Below are positions 21,064 through 31,459 of a DNA stretch of 64,000 nt, one piece after another. A model generated the notes under the pieces. That model was given only the letters and a program-made list of their open reading frames with translations. It had not been told where the DNA came from and did no database searches. Made by a program: the position numbers and the translations under genes. Every line of letters starts with the position of its first letter. Position 1 is the first letter of the stretch. Location: assembly GCA_922989275.2 (NCBI GenBank), contig OV277861.1, positions 18,252,540 to 18,316,539 on the forward strand, given 5' to 3'. This DNA comes from Gari tellinella. Its lineage: Eukaryota > Mollusca > Bivalvia > Cardiida > Psammobiidae.

Positions 21064-21117
21064 CATGAGTAACTGTTGTGTAATAAGGCATCCTTGTGGT
21101 TGATTCCACACGATAAG
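21064..21117 (-). CDS. SRCR-ZP protein: linker exon (block copy 3)
   Basis: 54 bases between TTTTTCCACAG and GTGTGT; reads A-YRVESTTRMPYYTTVTH. Thr-rich, phase 1/1. It is the first of three consecutive linkers after SRCR5. The donor GTGTGT is weaker than the GTATGT of the other copies. Confidence 0.7.
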
Positions 21118-21153
21118 CTGTGGAAAAACAAACACATTTTAACCATTTTAACA

Positions 21154-21303
21154 ATTAAACCCTTCACTGCCCTATCCCAACTACAATGGTCATTTGTAAA
21201 CAGTTTAGATCCTGATCCGACACCGTGCAATACGGCGTCTGATCAAGATCCGATATGTTTGTGAAGTAAAGCAGACGACAATTCATGGCAGTGAAGGTGT
21301 CAA
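21154..21303. mobile_element. Family C MITE, short
   Basis: TTAAACCCTTCACTGCC to GGCAGTGAAGGTGTCAA with a mismatched hairpin AAACAGTTTAGATCCTGATC. Confidence 0.65.
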
Positions 21304-21487
21304 CTCATTGAGCCCTAGTGACGCATATATGCGTCCTTTACCAAATGTGTACATGTGAAGAGTACACTTGTCCTATGCAAACAGTGAAGTCCCTGATCAG
21401 AGGGCTCCTGCTAAATAGTCTAAAATGGACCAGCCTTTATTGCAAACTGGAATTGTACATTGGAAGTTTCAGGGGATAATGAGTTAA
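21299..21487. mobile_element. Family J MITE, hairpin half deleted
   Basis: CAACTCATTGAGCCCTAGTG to GGGGATAATGAGTTAA; only one arm of the AGAGGGCTCCT hairpin remains. It adjoins the next J copy at a shared TTAA. Confidence 0.7.
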
Positions 21488-21975
21488 CTCATTGAGCCCC
21501 TGTGACGCATATACGTCCTTTACTTTAACCCTTTCCCCTATAGAAGCGACTTTTAGCGTATTTAATGTATTCCTCCGCTGAAGAAAATAGATAGTTCCAG
21601 TTTATACCCTCATGAACAATTACCGTTACAAAAATATTATATAGCCTAGCAGATGTTAGCTTAAAGCAGGCTGAAAGTAAAGCAGAATGTGCCTTAAGGC
21701 ACATTCTGCTTTACTTTCAACCTGCTTTAAGTGGTCACATGTCTTCAAAACTAGAAACAGGCTATGAGGTAAAGGGTTAAGTTTACCAAATTTTTTACAG
21801 TAAAGAGAACACTTGTCCAATACAAACAGTGAAGTCTCTGATCAAAGGGCTCCTACACTGTTTGACATTTTTCAATATATTTTAAAAACCCAACCCTAAA
21901 TGGTCTAAAATGGACCAGTCATTATTGCAAACAGGAATTGTCCATTGGAAGTTTCAGGGGATAATGGAATAATAT
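21484..21975. mobile_element. Family J MITE interrupted by a B element
   Basis: Left end TTAACTCATTGAGCCCC at 21484. J sequence resumes after 21780 (TTTACCAAATTT, hairpin arm ATCAAAGGGCTCC) and ends GGGGATAATGGAATAA. The interruption is the B element at 21535-21780. Confidence 0.75.
21535..21780. mobile_element. Family B MITE nested inside J
   Basis: TTAACCCTTTCCCCTATAG to CTATGAGGTAAAGGGTTAA, hairpin loop GTGCCTTAAGGCAC. TTAA at both ends inside J gives a clean example of TTAA targeting. Confidence 0.82.
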
Positions 21976-22189
21976 ATATACTCTACACCAGCTGCAATTG
22001 AATGCAATTAGTTTTGTTTTAGTACAGCTATTACTCTGTTTAGAGATCACTCATTGAAACTACCTTTGTAATCTGTCAAGAAAGGTGACTGCTTTATGCA
22101 GGATAAAACAATGCAGACATCTCCATCAGGCATTATCCAACACCAAGCAACCTTTGATCTAACAGAACCAACCTCTTTAGATACGGCTA

Positions 22190-22236
22190 CTGGATAGAAA
22201 CATCGACCTTCTTGAAGCCAGCCGGAGGGCTGACTG
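22190..22236. repeat. SINE fragment
   Basis: CTACTGGATAGAAACATCGA and following GAAGCCAGCCGGAGGGC match the body of the SINE at 55940-56213. Confidence 0.5.
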
Positions 22237-22246
22237 TTATTCATTC

Positions 22247-22370
22247 AGATAGAGAAAGAAAAGACAGAGAGAGAGAGAGACAGAGAGAGAAAGAGAAAGA
22301 GAGAGAAGGGAGAGAAATAGAGAATGGGAGAGAGGGAATGAGAGAGAGATATGGAGAGATAGAAAGATAA

Positions 22371-22421
<51 letters not shown>

Positions 22422-22433
22422 ACAGAGAAAACG
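22247..22433. repeat. (GA)n purine tract, about 190 bp
   Basis: Imperfect then pure AG repeats. The Ser/Leu-rich open frames on the other strand are a consequence of the repeat and not genes. Lies 140 bp past the SRCR5 second-half exon. Confidence 0.9.
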
Positions 22434-22575
22434 GCCATGATGGAGGTATTTGTACCACATATACTGTCCCTATGGTAAACACTGTATACTCAGATTAAAG
22501 CAGTAATATCATTGGTCATGAAGGAAATCACGCAGCAGTAATTTAAATTCTCAAAAGTGATGCAGTATAACATAC

Positions 22576-22742
22576 CACCACAATCGATTCCAACTTCATA
22601 ATGATAACTACATCCACCCACTGTCCAACCGTGAAAGAAGCAACCAGATATATCGTTTTCGTGTCCAGAGCATTGCATTCCTCCCCAAGGCGTCATCGAA
22701 TAGTCACTACCAAATCGCTGGTCGGCATAGTACCGCCCATAG
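22576..22742 (-). CDS. SRCR-ZP protein: SRCR5 second half
   Basis: Acceptor GTATTCCGCAG, donor GTATGT. Reads YGRYYADQRFGSDYSMTPWG, then MQCSGHENDISGCFFHGW and VGGCSYHYEVGIDCGG: four Cys. First base completes Ser with AG of exon 24999. One residue longer than its paralogues. Confidence 0.88.
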
Positions 22743-23089
22743 CTGCGGAATACAGAACATGTAGCATTAGGGTTCAAGAAAAGTGTTTGTCTGAAAGTCA
22801 TGGTTCTTACGGACAAGTCAATATTCAGCGAGGGCAAATTTGTCTTAATTCTACATTTATTCTAAGCGAATAGTTTGACTGCAAGATATAAAACCAAACC
22901 TCATTATCATTTGGATAATTTTACATTAGCTACGATGGCTCTAAATTGCTCATCTGAGTGGCTTCGGTCAAAAGTACGTATGCATTAAGCTTTTACTTGA
23001 GACAAGTAGGAAATTCTTAACCACTCACTGGCGGTCATGATTTTTAAGCTATGCTTTTTAATTTGGATAAGTAATTTTAAAGCAGAAGA
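22743..23089 (-). other. SRCR5 mid-domain intron, nothing recognised
   Basis: No exon or repeat identified. Confidence 0.4.
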
Positions 23090-23094
23090 TGTTT

Positions 23095-24060
23095 TAAATA
23101 TCGTTTTAAGGGTGTATCAATGTCATGACTTTGGGAAATTTTCAAAGTATATGAAAACACTCTATGATGGGTTTGTATTGAAGAGCTATTTAAGATGAAT
23201 GAACAAATAGAAAAAGTGTACATTTTGGTGAACAACAGTTGGCTCTACGGCCATGTAAAATTTACCCCACCCACTTCCTCTTATTTTGTCCTTTTCAAAC
23301 AGCCCGCTTCAATAAAATCCATTTTAAATGAAAACAAATATGATAATTTGGTTTTGTGTTATTTATTTCCTATCTATGGTAGTTTTTCTTCATACAAAAA
23401 CTAATTTAAGAAAAAAAAGGCACCAAATGCGAATTTTATAAAGCTCTAAATAGCATCGATATGGTACTTTTTTGTAAATTTTGTAAGGGGAGATAACTCT
23501 TTTTACTTTAATAACTCAAAATTTTCAACACTGACCTTTCAATTTCTTTTTCATATTTTGAACTGCCTTAGCATGGGCTTTCATCTGGGTGAATATAAAA
23601 AAAAGTTTAATACTAGAACTATTTCATTTTCAAACTTTTTTAATTTTTTTCATAAAATAAAAAATCTAATAAAATCATGCCCTATACAAAGCATATTTTT
23701 GATATTCAAGGATCCATATTGTTCAAACCTGGTGCCTGCTTTGTCTAAATTTGGTTTCTATATGTGATTATACCACCATAGACATGAAATAAATAATGAA
23801 AACCCAAATTATCGTGTTTGTTTTGTTTTGAAATAAATTTTACTGAAGCTTGTACTCTGAATAGGTAAAATTTGAAAAAAACGTCCAAATTTGACATACC
23901 TTTTTCAAATCGCTGTAGCTAAAAAAAAGGACACCACCATATATTTTGTTTTTCATTTTTTTATTCATCATAAACAGCTCTTCCAAAAAAACAATGTTAG
24001 AAAAAAAGTTTGATACTTTAAAAAATTGGCTTATGACATTGTTTTAAGTTTTACAATACA
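23095..24060 (+). mobile_element. Family L element, forward copy
   Basis: Starts TTTTAAGGGTGTATCAATG; matches the reverse complement of 28946-29884 through most of its length. Right end degenerate (TTTGATACTTTAA at about 24011). TTAA next to GGGTGTATCAA suggests a TTAA-targeting element. Long AT-rich interior with no recognised protein. Confidence 0.68.
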
Positions 24061-24494
24061 GCAATATAAAGAACACCCACCCTCTGGCGACCATTTTAAT
24101 ACTAGGAATAACTGTAGAGAGACATAAAGAATAATTTGGGCAAAATCATTTTCAGTTTGGACCAGTAGTTTCAGAGAAGATTTGTTTATAAGTTTTCACT
24201 AAATGCCCATCTTAGGTAAACTTTCCCACCCACTGGCGGTCGTATTTTTTCAGTTAGGAATATCATTTTTAAGAAATCAGAAAGTTTGATTACATTATTA
24301 CAAATTTGAACCAGTATTTTTTACCAGAAGCGTTTTAAAGATTTTTAATTAGTTGACATTGCAACCGCAATTTCATTTAGATGACCTTTATTTGCAGCAG
24401 TCTGACAGAGTAACCTACAATGAACAATTCTATGAAGAATTAATGAAATTCGCCAAGTAGTTTCTATGACGAATTTCTTTAAGGAAAAATAAAA
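24061..24494 (-). other. Intron, nothing recognised
   Basis: Two similar GGCGACC/GGCGGTCG-containing stretches are present (CACCCACCCTCTGGCGACC at about 24075, CCCACCCACTGGCGGTCG at about 24226); no feature assigned. Confidence 0.35.
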
Positions 24495-24570
24495 TTAACA
24501 TCGGACGGACTACGCACCCAGGTCGACCACAAAAGCTCACCTTGTCACTTCGTGCCCGGTGAGCTAAAAG
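24495..24570. repeat. Fragment of GACGGAC...GCTCACC repeat
   Basis: CATCGGACGGACTACGC followed by AAAAGCTCACCTTGTCACTT resembles the 3' part of the 31460-32790 element. Confidence 0.5.
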
Positions 24571-24794
24571 TCTACAGTAACATGATATCTTATTTATTTC
24601 CTAAACTATTTCTCTAGTGTAAATTGCCATAGCATAACCTTGCTCAACAGATACCTTCCTACCTTGCAGTGGTAATGGGACTCAACTGTCATGTTTTTGT
24701 TATTTCACGGAGATTATCCCCTCTTCCAATAACTAAAGGGAAGGCATGTCGCCGGTTTGCTCTAATGAGATGCCTCACAGTGAATAGGTTAAGC

Positions 24795-24948
24795 AAACCT
24801 CATCTTCCTGGGTCTTTGAGTTGAGTATGAAATCGTTATCAAGCATTTAATTGGTCTGATTTGAGCCTGGGCTCAAATCTGACCAATTAAATGCCTGATA
24901 ACGCATCCAGACTCAACTTAAACACTTTATAAGCGCTGGACCTGAATT
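24795..24948. mobile_element. Family I palindrome, copy 1
   Basis: Arms GCATTTAATTGGTCTGATTT and complement around GCCTGGGC; outer CTTTATAAGCGCTGGACC. It ends 50 bp past the SRCR5 first-half exon. Confidence 0.68.
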
Positions 24949-24998
24949 CATTCGTCATCAACCGAACGCACTCACTAAAAACTTGCTTCAGTACTAAC

Positions 24999-25155
24999 CT
25001 GTCTCCGTAGTATTTTCCTAGCTGCTTGCAAATAACCCTGACTTCGTTGTATGAGAAGTGATCTCCACACACAGTCCTCCAGACACCATTGTGATAGAGT
25101 TCGACAAGACCGGAGCGGTGGTTATTAGTACCATTGACCAAACGTACCGGCACGC
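24999..25155 (-). CDS. SRCR-ZP protein: SRCR5 first half
   Basis: Acceptor GTATTATAG, donor GTTAGT. Reads VPVRLVNGTNNHRSGLVELY, HNGVWRTVCGDHFSYNEVRV and ICKQLGKYYGD. Two Cys, group A pattern. 157 bases, one codon longer than most paralogues; phase 1 in, 2 out. Confidence 0.88.
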
Positions 25156-26149
25156 CTATAATACACAATTATCTTACTTTTTCTTATCATTCAAAGGCGT
25201 CTTACGTAAGGTATAGTGCTATTATCAGTCTCCAAACCATTGACAATAAGATCATATCATTTTTTCAATCTCTATGAAACACATTAGAGATTATCTAATG
25301 TTTTTATTGGGCACAAGTAGCGTCTTTCCTGTCATAATTATATACATTATATCTCGAAACACTGCTTCGTGATTATATATACGGTATTTTAAACTAGAAA
25401 ACTTACATAGTCAGAGAGCGCTCTGCAAATGAAATTTTGTAGGAGGTAATAGTTCTTAATCTACTGCCTGAACGCTAATGAAGAAACATGGGAAAACTGA
25501 TCCTGTCAAACTGGACCCGTGCAGCATTGATATAAAGCTACAAATGTACATACCAGTATCTTAAAAAATGGGCCAAAAATGCAGTCTCTACAGTGAATCG
25601 ACCATCAGCCAATCAGAGCCCAGATCACCTAGTTTACATATGCATAAATTCTCCATATTCAAACTTGACTTGTGTCTAGTTGATATAAGGCCACAAAGCA
25701 AGTATCAATAAATGCTGTCAACAAAACATGACGTTGCTAGATTGTAAACAAGACCAATAACAATTTACAGTTCAACCCGATTTTAGTAAATTATAGAATT
25801 TTATAAAGATCTTAAACTGGTTCACATACTGTCAATATATCATTTGGATCGGTGGACAAATGAGGTTGCAAGAGTCACATCTAAAGTGTTGACGGCTAAA
25901 TTCATTAACCACATGATTTGAAAACATTAACCGTGCCATACATTGTGACATTAGTAGGAATAAGTTTAGGGTTAGCTTCCAGATCCTTCTTTTCTTAAAT
26001 AAGAGACAAGAGAAAATTCGGTTTTGTAGCTAGCAACATAAAACAGAATAAAGGAAATAGCCACATAACACATAGTGTTTGACAGAAAGATGGACGGAAA
26101 GACGGACGAACAGAAATGTGATTTCTATACGGCACTTGGATTTTCAATG
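25156..26149 (-). other. About 1 kb of intron without recognised content
   Basis: AT-rich; GACGGAAAGACGGACGAAC near 26093 is a trace of the GACGGACGG repeat class. No exon found. Confidence 0.4.
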
Positions 26150-26397
26150 CAGGTGCCTGTTTTACGAAACGTCGTACAACAAAAACGGTCGTAAGTCAAA
26201 ACCTTGAAATACATCTTATTTCTTATGTCTTCATCTAATCCTGTCTTGTAATATCTCTTTGGAATCATCCTGAAAGGACGATTCAAAAGAGATGTCACAA
26301 GACAGGATTAGATGGAATATCAATTAATAATCGTTAATGTTAGAATCTGACTTACGACCATTTGTTTTTCGACTAAGTTTCATGAAACGAGCCCCAG
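26150..26397. mobile_element. Family A MITE, copy 3
   Basis: CAGGTGCCTGTTTTACGAAA to TTTCATGAAACGAGCCCCAG, hairpin GGAATCATCCTGAAAGGACG. Confidence 0.75.
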
Positions 26398-26404
26398 GAC
26401 CCTG

Positions 26405-26935
26405 ATGAGTTACCCTCTTCACTGCCTTCCCCCGTGTACAATAGTTATTTTCCGAAAAACTGACCAGGGTTCAAACCTTTTGACACTCATTGCGATAATT
26501 CTTAAGTCAAACACGTTAAATTTAACGTTGAGAAATTCAAGCAGACAGTAGCTTAAAGTACACTGAAAGTAAAGCAGAATGTATCCTAAGGAGCATCGTG
26601 CTTTAATTTAAGCATACTTTGAGCGATAACTTTTTATCATTTAGTATATTCAATACTAGTACAGTGAAACCCCTCTAAACCGGACATATGTGGGGACAAC
26701 ATAAATTTCCGGTTTAGTGGGGTTTCCGGTTTAGAGGGGTTTTAACCAGTAGCTTGTTTCTAGTATTGACGATAGCTGATCACTTAAAGCAGGTTGAAAG
26801 TAAAGCAGAATGTGCCTTAAGGTACATTCTGCTTTACTTCCAACCTGCTTTAAGCTATCATTTGCTAGAAAATAGAAAATATTTCTGATGATACATATTC
26901 ATATATGTCTTTTCTGACACAACTGCAAAGTCAAG
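26405..26935. mobile_element. Composite of C, B, F and inverted B fragments
   Basis: A C left arm (26405-26548) joins a B hairpin (26549-26655). An F fragment follows from TA CAGTGAAACCCCTCTAAACC at 26660 to about 26743. Then comes a B element in reverse orientation (26744-26935, hairpin loop GTGCCTTAAGGTAC). The layout suggests repeated insertion of one MITE into another. Confidence 0.65.
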
Positions 26936-27240
26936 CTTTTTTATTGGTTGCCAAACCTCATAAATCCGAAAACCTCTTTCGAGCAGAACTCTTGACTCGG
27001 TCCGGAAAGGTTTCCTTTGGTTTGATTTAACGTGTCAAACATTTCTCCCAAGACCAAATCATCTTGGAGTCCAAAACATATTGTACAAAGGTGTGCAAGT
27101 TTACAACATTGTATCTGAATGCTTGTTTTCATCGTTTATAGCTTATGATTGCTTTAAGCAAGATAAAAGTAAAGCAGAAAATTCCCAGGGCTCCAAACCT
27201 GAGGAAGTAAACTGAACAAATCACTCATTTCAGCACCAAA
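26936..27240 (-). other. Intron, partial B arm only
   Basis: GCTTTAAGCAAGATAAAAGT near 27152 is a degraded B/G core; nothing else. Confidence 0.35.
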
Positions 27241-27308
27241 TCTATGGTATTGCTACGCATTAGAATCGTCTCGTTCGAGACGATTCTAATGATTAGTGAC
27301 ACCATAGG
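27241..27308. repeat. Short palindrome CATTAGAATCGTCTCG
   Basis: Arms of 17 bp around TTCGAGACG plus outer CTATGGT/ACCATAG. A diverged relative lies at 34468-34535. Confidence 0.6.
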
Positions 27309-27413
27309 GTTGAATGCAGAAATAAAGATTTTAGTTTTCGAAATAATTCCATTATCGGGATCTCTGATTCATAAACGGAGTTTTCTATTTCACTATTTCA
27401 CTTGCATCTTGTT

Positions 27414-27606
27414 TAACATATTCACTGCCATGACGTCATCATTAGCTTGAGATAAATGTTGTCTGCGTTTAGTTCTCAAATAAGTATTTAGGTAAACTAA
27501 CTAAAGAAATTGTGTTATGAGCGTCAAACAGCTTTGAACGCGGCGTCTGATCAGGATCAAAACTGTTTGCAAATAAACATTGTACTCGGAATAAGACAGT
27601 AATGGG
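27414..27606. mobile_element. Family C MITE, one hairpin arm truncated
   Basis: TTCACTGCCATGACGTCATC left, TAAGACAGTAATGGGTT right; AACGCGGCGTCTGATCAGGA arm present, opposite arm reduced to CAAACAGCTTTG. Confidence 0.6.
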
Positions 27607-28281
27607 TTTACATGTAAAACACGCTTCTGTAATGCATTCGAGTCACCATAAATTTACCTTGTTAGAGCCAGGTGCAACAGAGAGACAAAGCCAGTAACAG
27701 ACTTTACAAACTTTATTATATCAAAATTATAAGTTGCAGAAACACGTAAATACCTAAAGTCCTAAAATAATCCAATTCCCATACACTGTTACCAGGCCAG
27801 AAAGGTATTGATTAGTCATAACATTTCTTGAAGATCATGTGATCACTTATTTACTTGATAATGAAATTACTAAGTATAGACTTTCAGGGGATTTCTGTCC
27901 AAGCAAGCTCATGTGACGTAACTTGTTTACCAATGACCAGTGAATATAAGCTTCAAGAACAAACTACATAATTCCATACTATTCTTTCATATTCTTTAAT
28001 ATTCCATGATCTTCTAGAATATTCGAAGAACTTCTAAATGTTCTAAAGACAGACCAATAAGCATTTAAGTAATAAGTAAACAATAAATATAAATAACAAA
28101 CATGTGCACATAACAACTGCATATCATTTGTGAGTAAGATATAACCACATGCAGTGTTTTTCAAAATAATAGTCGATTTTATAAGTAAGAATCCGTGATG
28201 TATAATAGTTGTTCTTCAAAAGCACTACATGTATTATACTTGTTTACAGAGTGTTCAAAAACAAGAAAGGAGTATGCTTAC
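27607..28281 (-). other. Intron, nothing recognised
   Basis: AT-rich with no exon, RNA or repeat call. Confidence 0.4.
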
Positions 28282-28335
28282 CGTAGGGCTGAGTGGTAAG
28301 TTGATATGCATCCGTTGTATGTTCTACATATAAGC
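28282..28335 (-). CDS. SRCR-ZP protein: linker exon between SRCR4 and SRCR5
   Basis: 54 bases between ATTTTAACAG and GTAAGC; reads G-LYVEHTTDAYQLTTQPY. Thr-rich, phase 1/1. Closest to the linker at 55318 (YYAELTTEAYPETTQSY): same length and same TT..AY..TTQ.Y pattern. Confidence 0.82.
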
Positions 28336-28644
28336 CTGTTAAAATAAAATAAAAGCATTGTCTCAACTCTAAATGTGCGAGAAACGATGATAGTTATGCA
28401 TCATTATTAAATAGTGTAGTCCCAGATCAAAGGCTTCTCTGACCGATGTATGCATAGTTAGCACTTATTTCAGATACTGTCTGAGACAATTCCCTCAACG
28501 TAAACTGGTCATTTCTTTACAAAACGGAAGAGTATATTCGGAAAGTCGGCAGTGAAAGGGTGTGTAAGGGTTAATAATAACTCATTAAGTTTCAATGATT
28601 CGAATGCAAAGTCCATGAAGTCCCTGCATACGCTTCGTTTGATC

Positions 28645-28790
28645 TTAACTCATTCGTGCCTAGTGTCCCATAAAAGGGATATAGGCCAACAGTACTGACT
28701 CAGATCAGACGCCGCATACTGCGGCGTCTGATGTGAGTCTGCTCTGTTTGCTAACAGGAATTTCTATCAAAGACACAATGAAATTTAAAA
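28645..28790. mobile_element. J-like hairpin element
   Basis: TTAACTCATTCGTGCCTAGTG left; hairpin CAGATCAGACGCCGCATACT and complement; return arm CTCTGTTTGC. It combines a J-type end with a C-type GACGCCGC core. Confidence 0.65.
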
Positions 28791-28945
28791 ATTAGACCAT
28801 GCACCCCTTAAATGAAAAATGGATTTATCCAATATATAAGAATGGAATACTCCACTCGGCATAAATCGGTTAAATTAAGTTGCCAACTAGAAATTTTACT
28901 AGTTTTATTTGTATCATATTTTCAACTACAGCATGAACAAACAAT

Positions 28946-29884
28946 TAAGGGTGTATCAAACCCATAAGCGAATTGTTCAAAGTATCTAACTTATTTTTCT
29001 TTCATGTTTTTTTTTAAAAAGCTGTTTATGATAAATAAAAAAACCGGGAAAAAATCATATGTTGGTGTGCATTATTTTGCACTACGGCAATTTGGAAAAG
29101 ATGTGTCAAATTCAGACTATTTCTCAAATTTGTCAAATTTAAAGTAGAAGCTTCAGTAAAATCTATTCTAAATAAAAATAAACATGGTAATTTTGTTTTT
29201 TTATTATGTATTTCATGTCTGTGAAAGTATTTTGATAAACAGAAACTAAATCAAGACCAAACAGGTACCAGTTTAGGAAAATATGAATCTCTGAATCAAC
29301 AACATGTTTTTTATGGTTAATTTTATTTTTTAAAACAAAAAATTATGAGAAATAGTAAAAATAAATTTTTTCTAGTATCTAACTTTTTGTTATATTCTAC
29401 CAGATGAAAATCTATACGAAGGCAATTCAAAATATGTAGAGAAATTGATAGGTTAGTGTTGACATTTTTGAGTTATTGAAGAAAAAGGAGTTATCTCCCT
29501 TTACAAAATTGACAAAAAAGTACCATACCGATGATATTTAGAGCTTTATAAGTTTCATATTTGGTGCCTGTTTTGTCTTAAATTAGTTTTTGTATGAAGA
29601 AATACTACCATAGACATGTAATAAATAACACAAAACCAAATAATCATGTTTGTTTCATTTGAAATGGTTTTTATTGAAGCGGGCTGTTTGAAAAGGACAA
29701 ACAAAGAAAAAGTGGGTGGGGTAAATTTTACATGGCCGTAGAGCCAACTGTTGTTCACCAAAATGTACACTTTTTCTATTTTTTCATTCATCTTTAATAG
29801 CTCTTCAATACAAAACCATCGTAGAGTATTTTCATATCCTTTGAAAAATTCCCAAATTCATGAGTTTGATACACCCTTAAACAA
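28946..29884 (-). mobile_element. Family L element, inverted copy with both ends
   Basis: TTAAGGGTGTATCAAACCCA to GAGTTTGATACACCCTTAA: terminal repeats with TTAA at both extremes, 939 bp. Pairs with 23095-24060 in opposite orientation. No transposase recognised. Confidence 0.75.
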
Positions 29885-30107
29885 TTCATATGTATTAAAA
29901 ATAGACAGTAAAACTTGTTTAACACAATCAATCAGTGAAGCTTGGACACCTCTTAAGACAAGTTACTGTCAATGTACGTTTGATATAATGTAAAAGCTCC
30001 TTTAGGAGCATGCTGAAAGCAGCCTCATGTATAACTAAGTGAATGTCACAGACACATCTATTGAGTTACGCGTAACACATTGATCCCTGAAACTTCAAAC
30101 GGTCGTT

Positions 30108-30307
30108 TTAACCCCTACACCGCCATATTGTCGTCTATATCAATATTGTTGTCTGCACTATCGTTTCAAAGTTAAATTGAAGACAGTATAATTGACTTTA
30201 TTTCAAAACAAGTGGCAAACAGTTTTGATCCTGATCAGACGCCGCGTTACGCGGCGTCTGATCAGGATCAAAACTGCTTAAAAATGCGCTTCATTGGAAT
30301 GGGTTAA
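30108..30307. mobile_element. Family C MITE
   Basis: TTAACCCCTACACCGCC to GGAATGGGTTAA; hairpin GACGCCGCGTTACGCGGCGTC perfect, arms CAGTTTTGATCCTGATCA. Confidence 0.78.
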
Positions 30308-30530
30308 GCTTCCAATTATGTCCAGTCCATTTTGACTATTTTTTGATGCTGCACTATTTTAGGCAAACTATCAATCAGCCCAGAAACTGATCAGATTGCT
30401 CCTGTAGAAACCTTCTGTTCTTGGTCTTCACTGTTTGCATAGGACACATATTCATTTCATTCACATTCACACTACTTGTAAATGACATATATACGCGTCA
30501 CTATGGTTTAATGGACGAGTTAGAGGCCCG
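30308..30530. mobile_element. Family J MITE, reverse orientation, diverged
   Basis: Contains GTCCAGTCCATTTTGACTA, a reduced CAGATTGCTCCTGTAGAAACC hairpin, GTTTGCATAGGACACAT and ATATATACGCGTCACTATGG. Confidence 0.6.
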
Positions 30531-30548
30531 ATTGTATGTCTTTTTTTA

Positions 30549-30899
30549 ACAGTGCCCCCTCTCTACAACAACACCTAATGGGAAACAAATTGTATGTGTG
30601 CTGTTCTGAGGGAGTTATTATAGGGAGGGAAGATTAATACCCTAAGAGTACATTTGCAAATAGTTTAAATAGTCTGATCTGGGTTCAAACTGTTTGTCAC
30701 TCGTCTTGATGTTTCTTCTGTCTAAACGTCAAATACGTAACTTTGAAAAGAAAAAACTACCCCGGTAAACGACATATTAAGCAGACGATATTGCAGCAGA
30801 GAATGCGTTAAGCCATAACTGCTTTGTTTAAGGAACATCAGCAAGCTGTAGGGAGGTAATCGTCGTTCGGATGGGCCTTTGTAGGGAGGGATCACTGTA
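30549..30899. mobile_element. Family D MITE, copy at SRCR4 exon
   Basis: CAGTGCCCCCTCTCTACAAC to TTTGTAGGGAGGGATCACTG; hairpin deleted to TAGTCTGATCTGGGTTC. Its right end is 12 bp from the donor end of exon 30911-31074. Confidence 0.75.
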
Positions 30900-30910
30900 A
30901 TTGAACTTAC

Positions 30911-31074
30911 CACTGCAATGAATACCGACGTCATGGTCGTGGCTACAACTGCCAGTCCGCCAGCCATGAAAGTCGCACGCACTGATGTCGTTTTCATTGC
31001 CATGACATTGGATCCGGTCGATAGATCTGCCATAGCCTCTCCCAAAATGAAGGTTAGGGTATACTGCACCATGC
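30911..31074 (-). CDS. SRCR-ZP protein: SRCR4 second half
   Basis: Acceptor ATTCTACAG, donor GTAAGT. Reads HGAVYPNLHFGRGYGRSIDR, IQCHGNENDISACDFHGW and GSCSHDHDVGIHCSG; four Cys. First base completes Arg with CG of exon 35814. Confidence 0.9.
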
Positions 31075-31459
31075 CTGTAGAATATACATCCCTCATTCAC
31101 CTATCTATGCCTCTATATTGCAATGTATTCTCAATATGTATTTTGCTGGAAGATTTCATGATAAAGATATACGAACAAGGGTGATCTGAACCAATGCAAT
31201 ATTTATGGCACTGTATATTCCATATTAGGTACACTAAGCACGGCATAATTTATCTTACCGACTACCTTTGATTTGAAGCATTTTAAGTTTAATCTCTACT
31301 TTATATAAACTATGTATATGAATTACCCCACTTTACGCTCCAAAGACATTCAGCTTTTTTCTATTTTGCATAAGTATCATTCTATTATTATTCTTTTAAT
31401 TATTTGTATATTAGTTATAGTTTCGTTTAATATCATGTTGTTGTTAAAATAAAAATTAA
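31075..31459 (-). other. Intron, nothing recognised
   Basis: AT-rich, no feature. Confidence 0.4.

Larger units (their letters stand above)
16926..21180. repeat. Tandem triplication containing three linker exons
   Basis: Copies at about 16926-18260, 18525-19572 and 19585-21180 share a D-derived left part, the block CAAAATTTTCAAAATAATTG, a hairpin near the exon and a linker exon. Copy 1 and 2 are separated by a retroposon-like insert (18262-18523). Copy 3 carries an insert of about 550 bp (20418-20968). Both inserts therefore post-date the triplication. Confidence 0.8.

Noticed and set aside
22237..22482. Overlapping Ser/Leu-rich open frames on the - strand
   Set aside because: They are translations of the (GA)n microsatellite and have no non-repetitive coding content.
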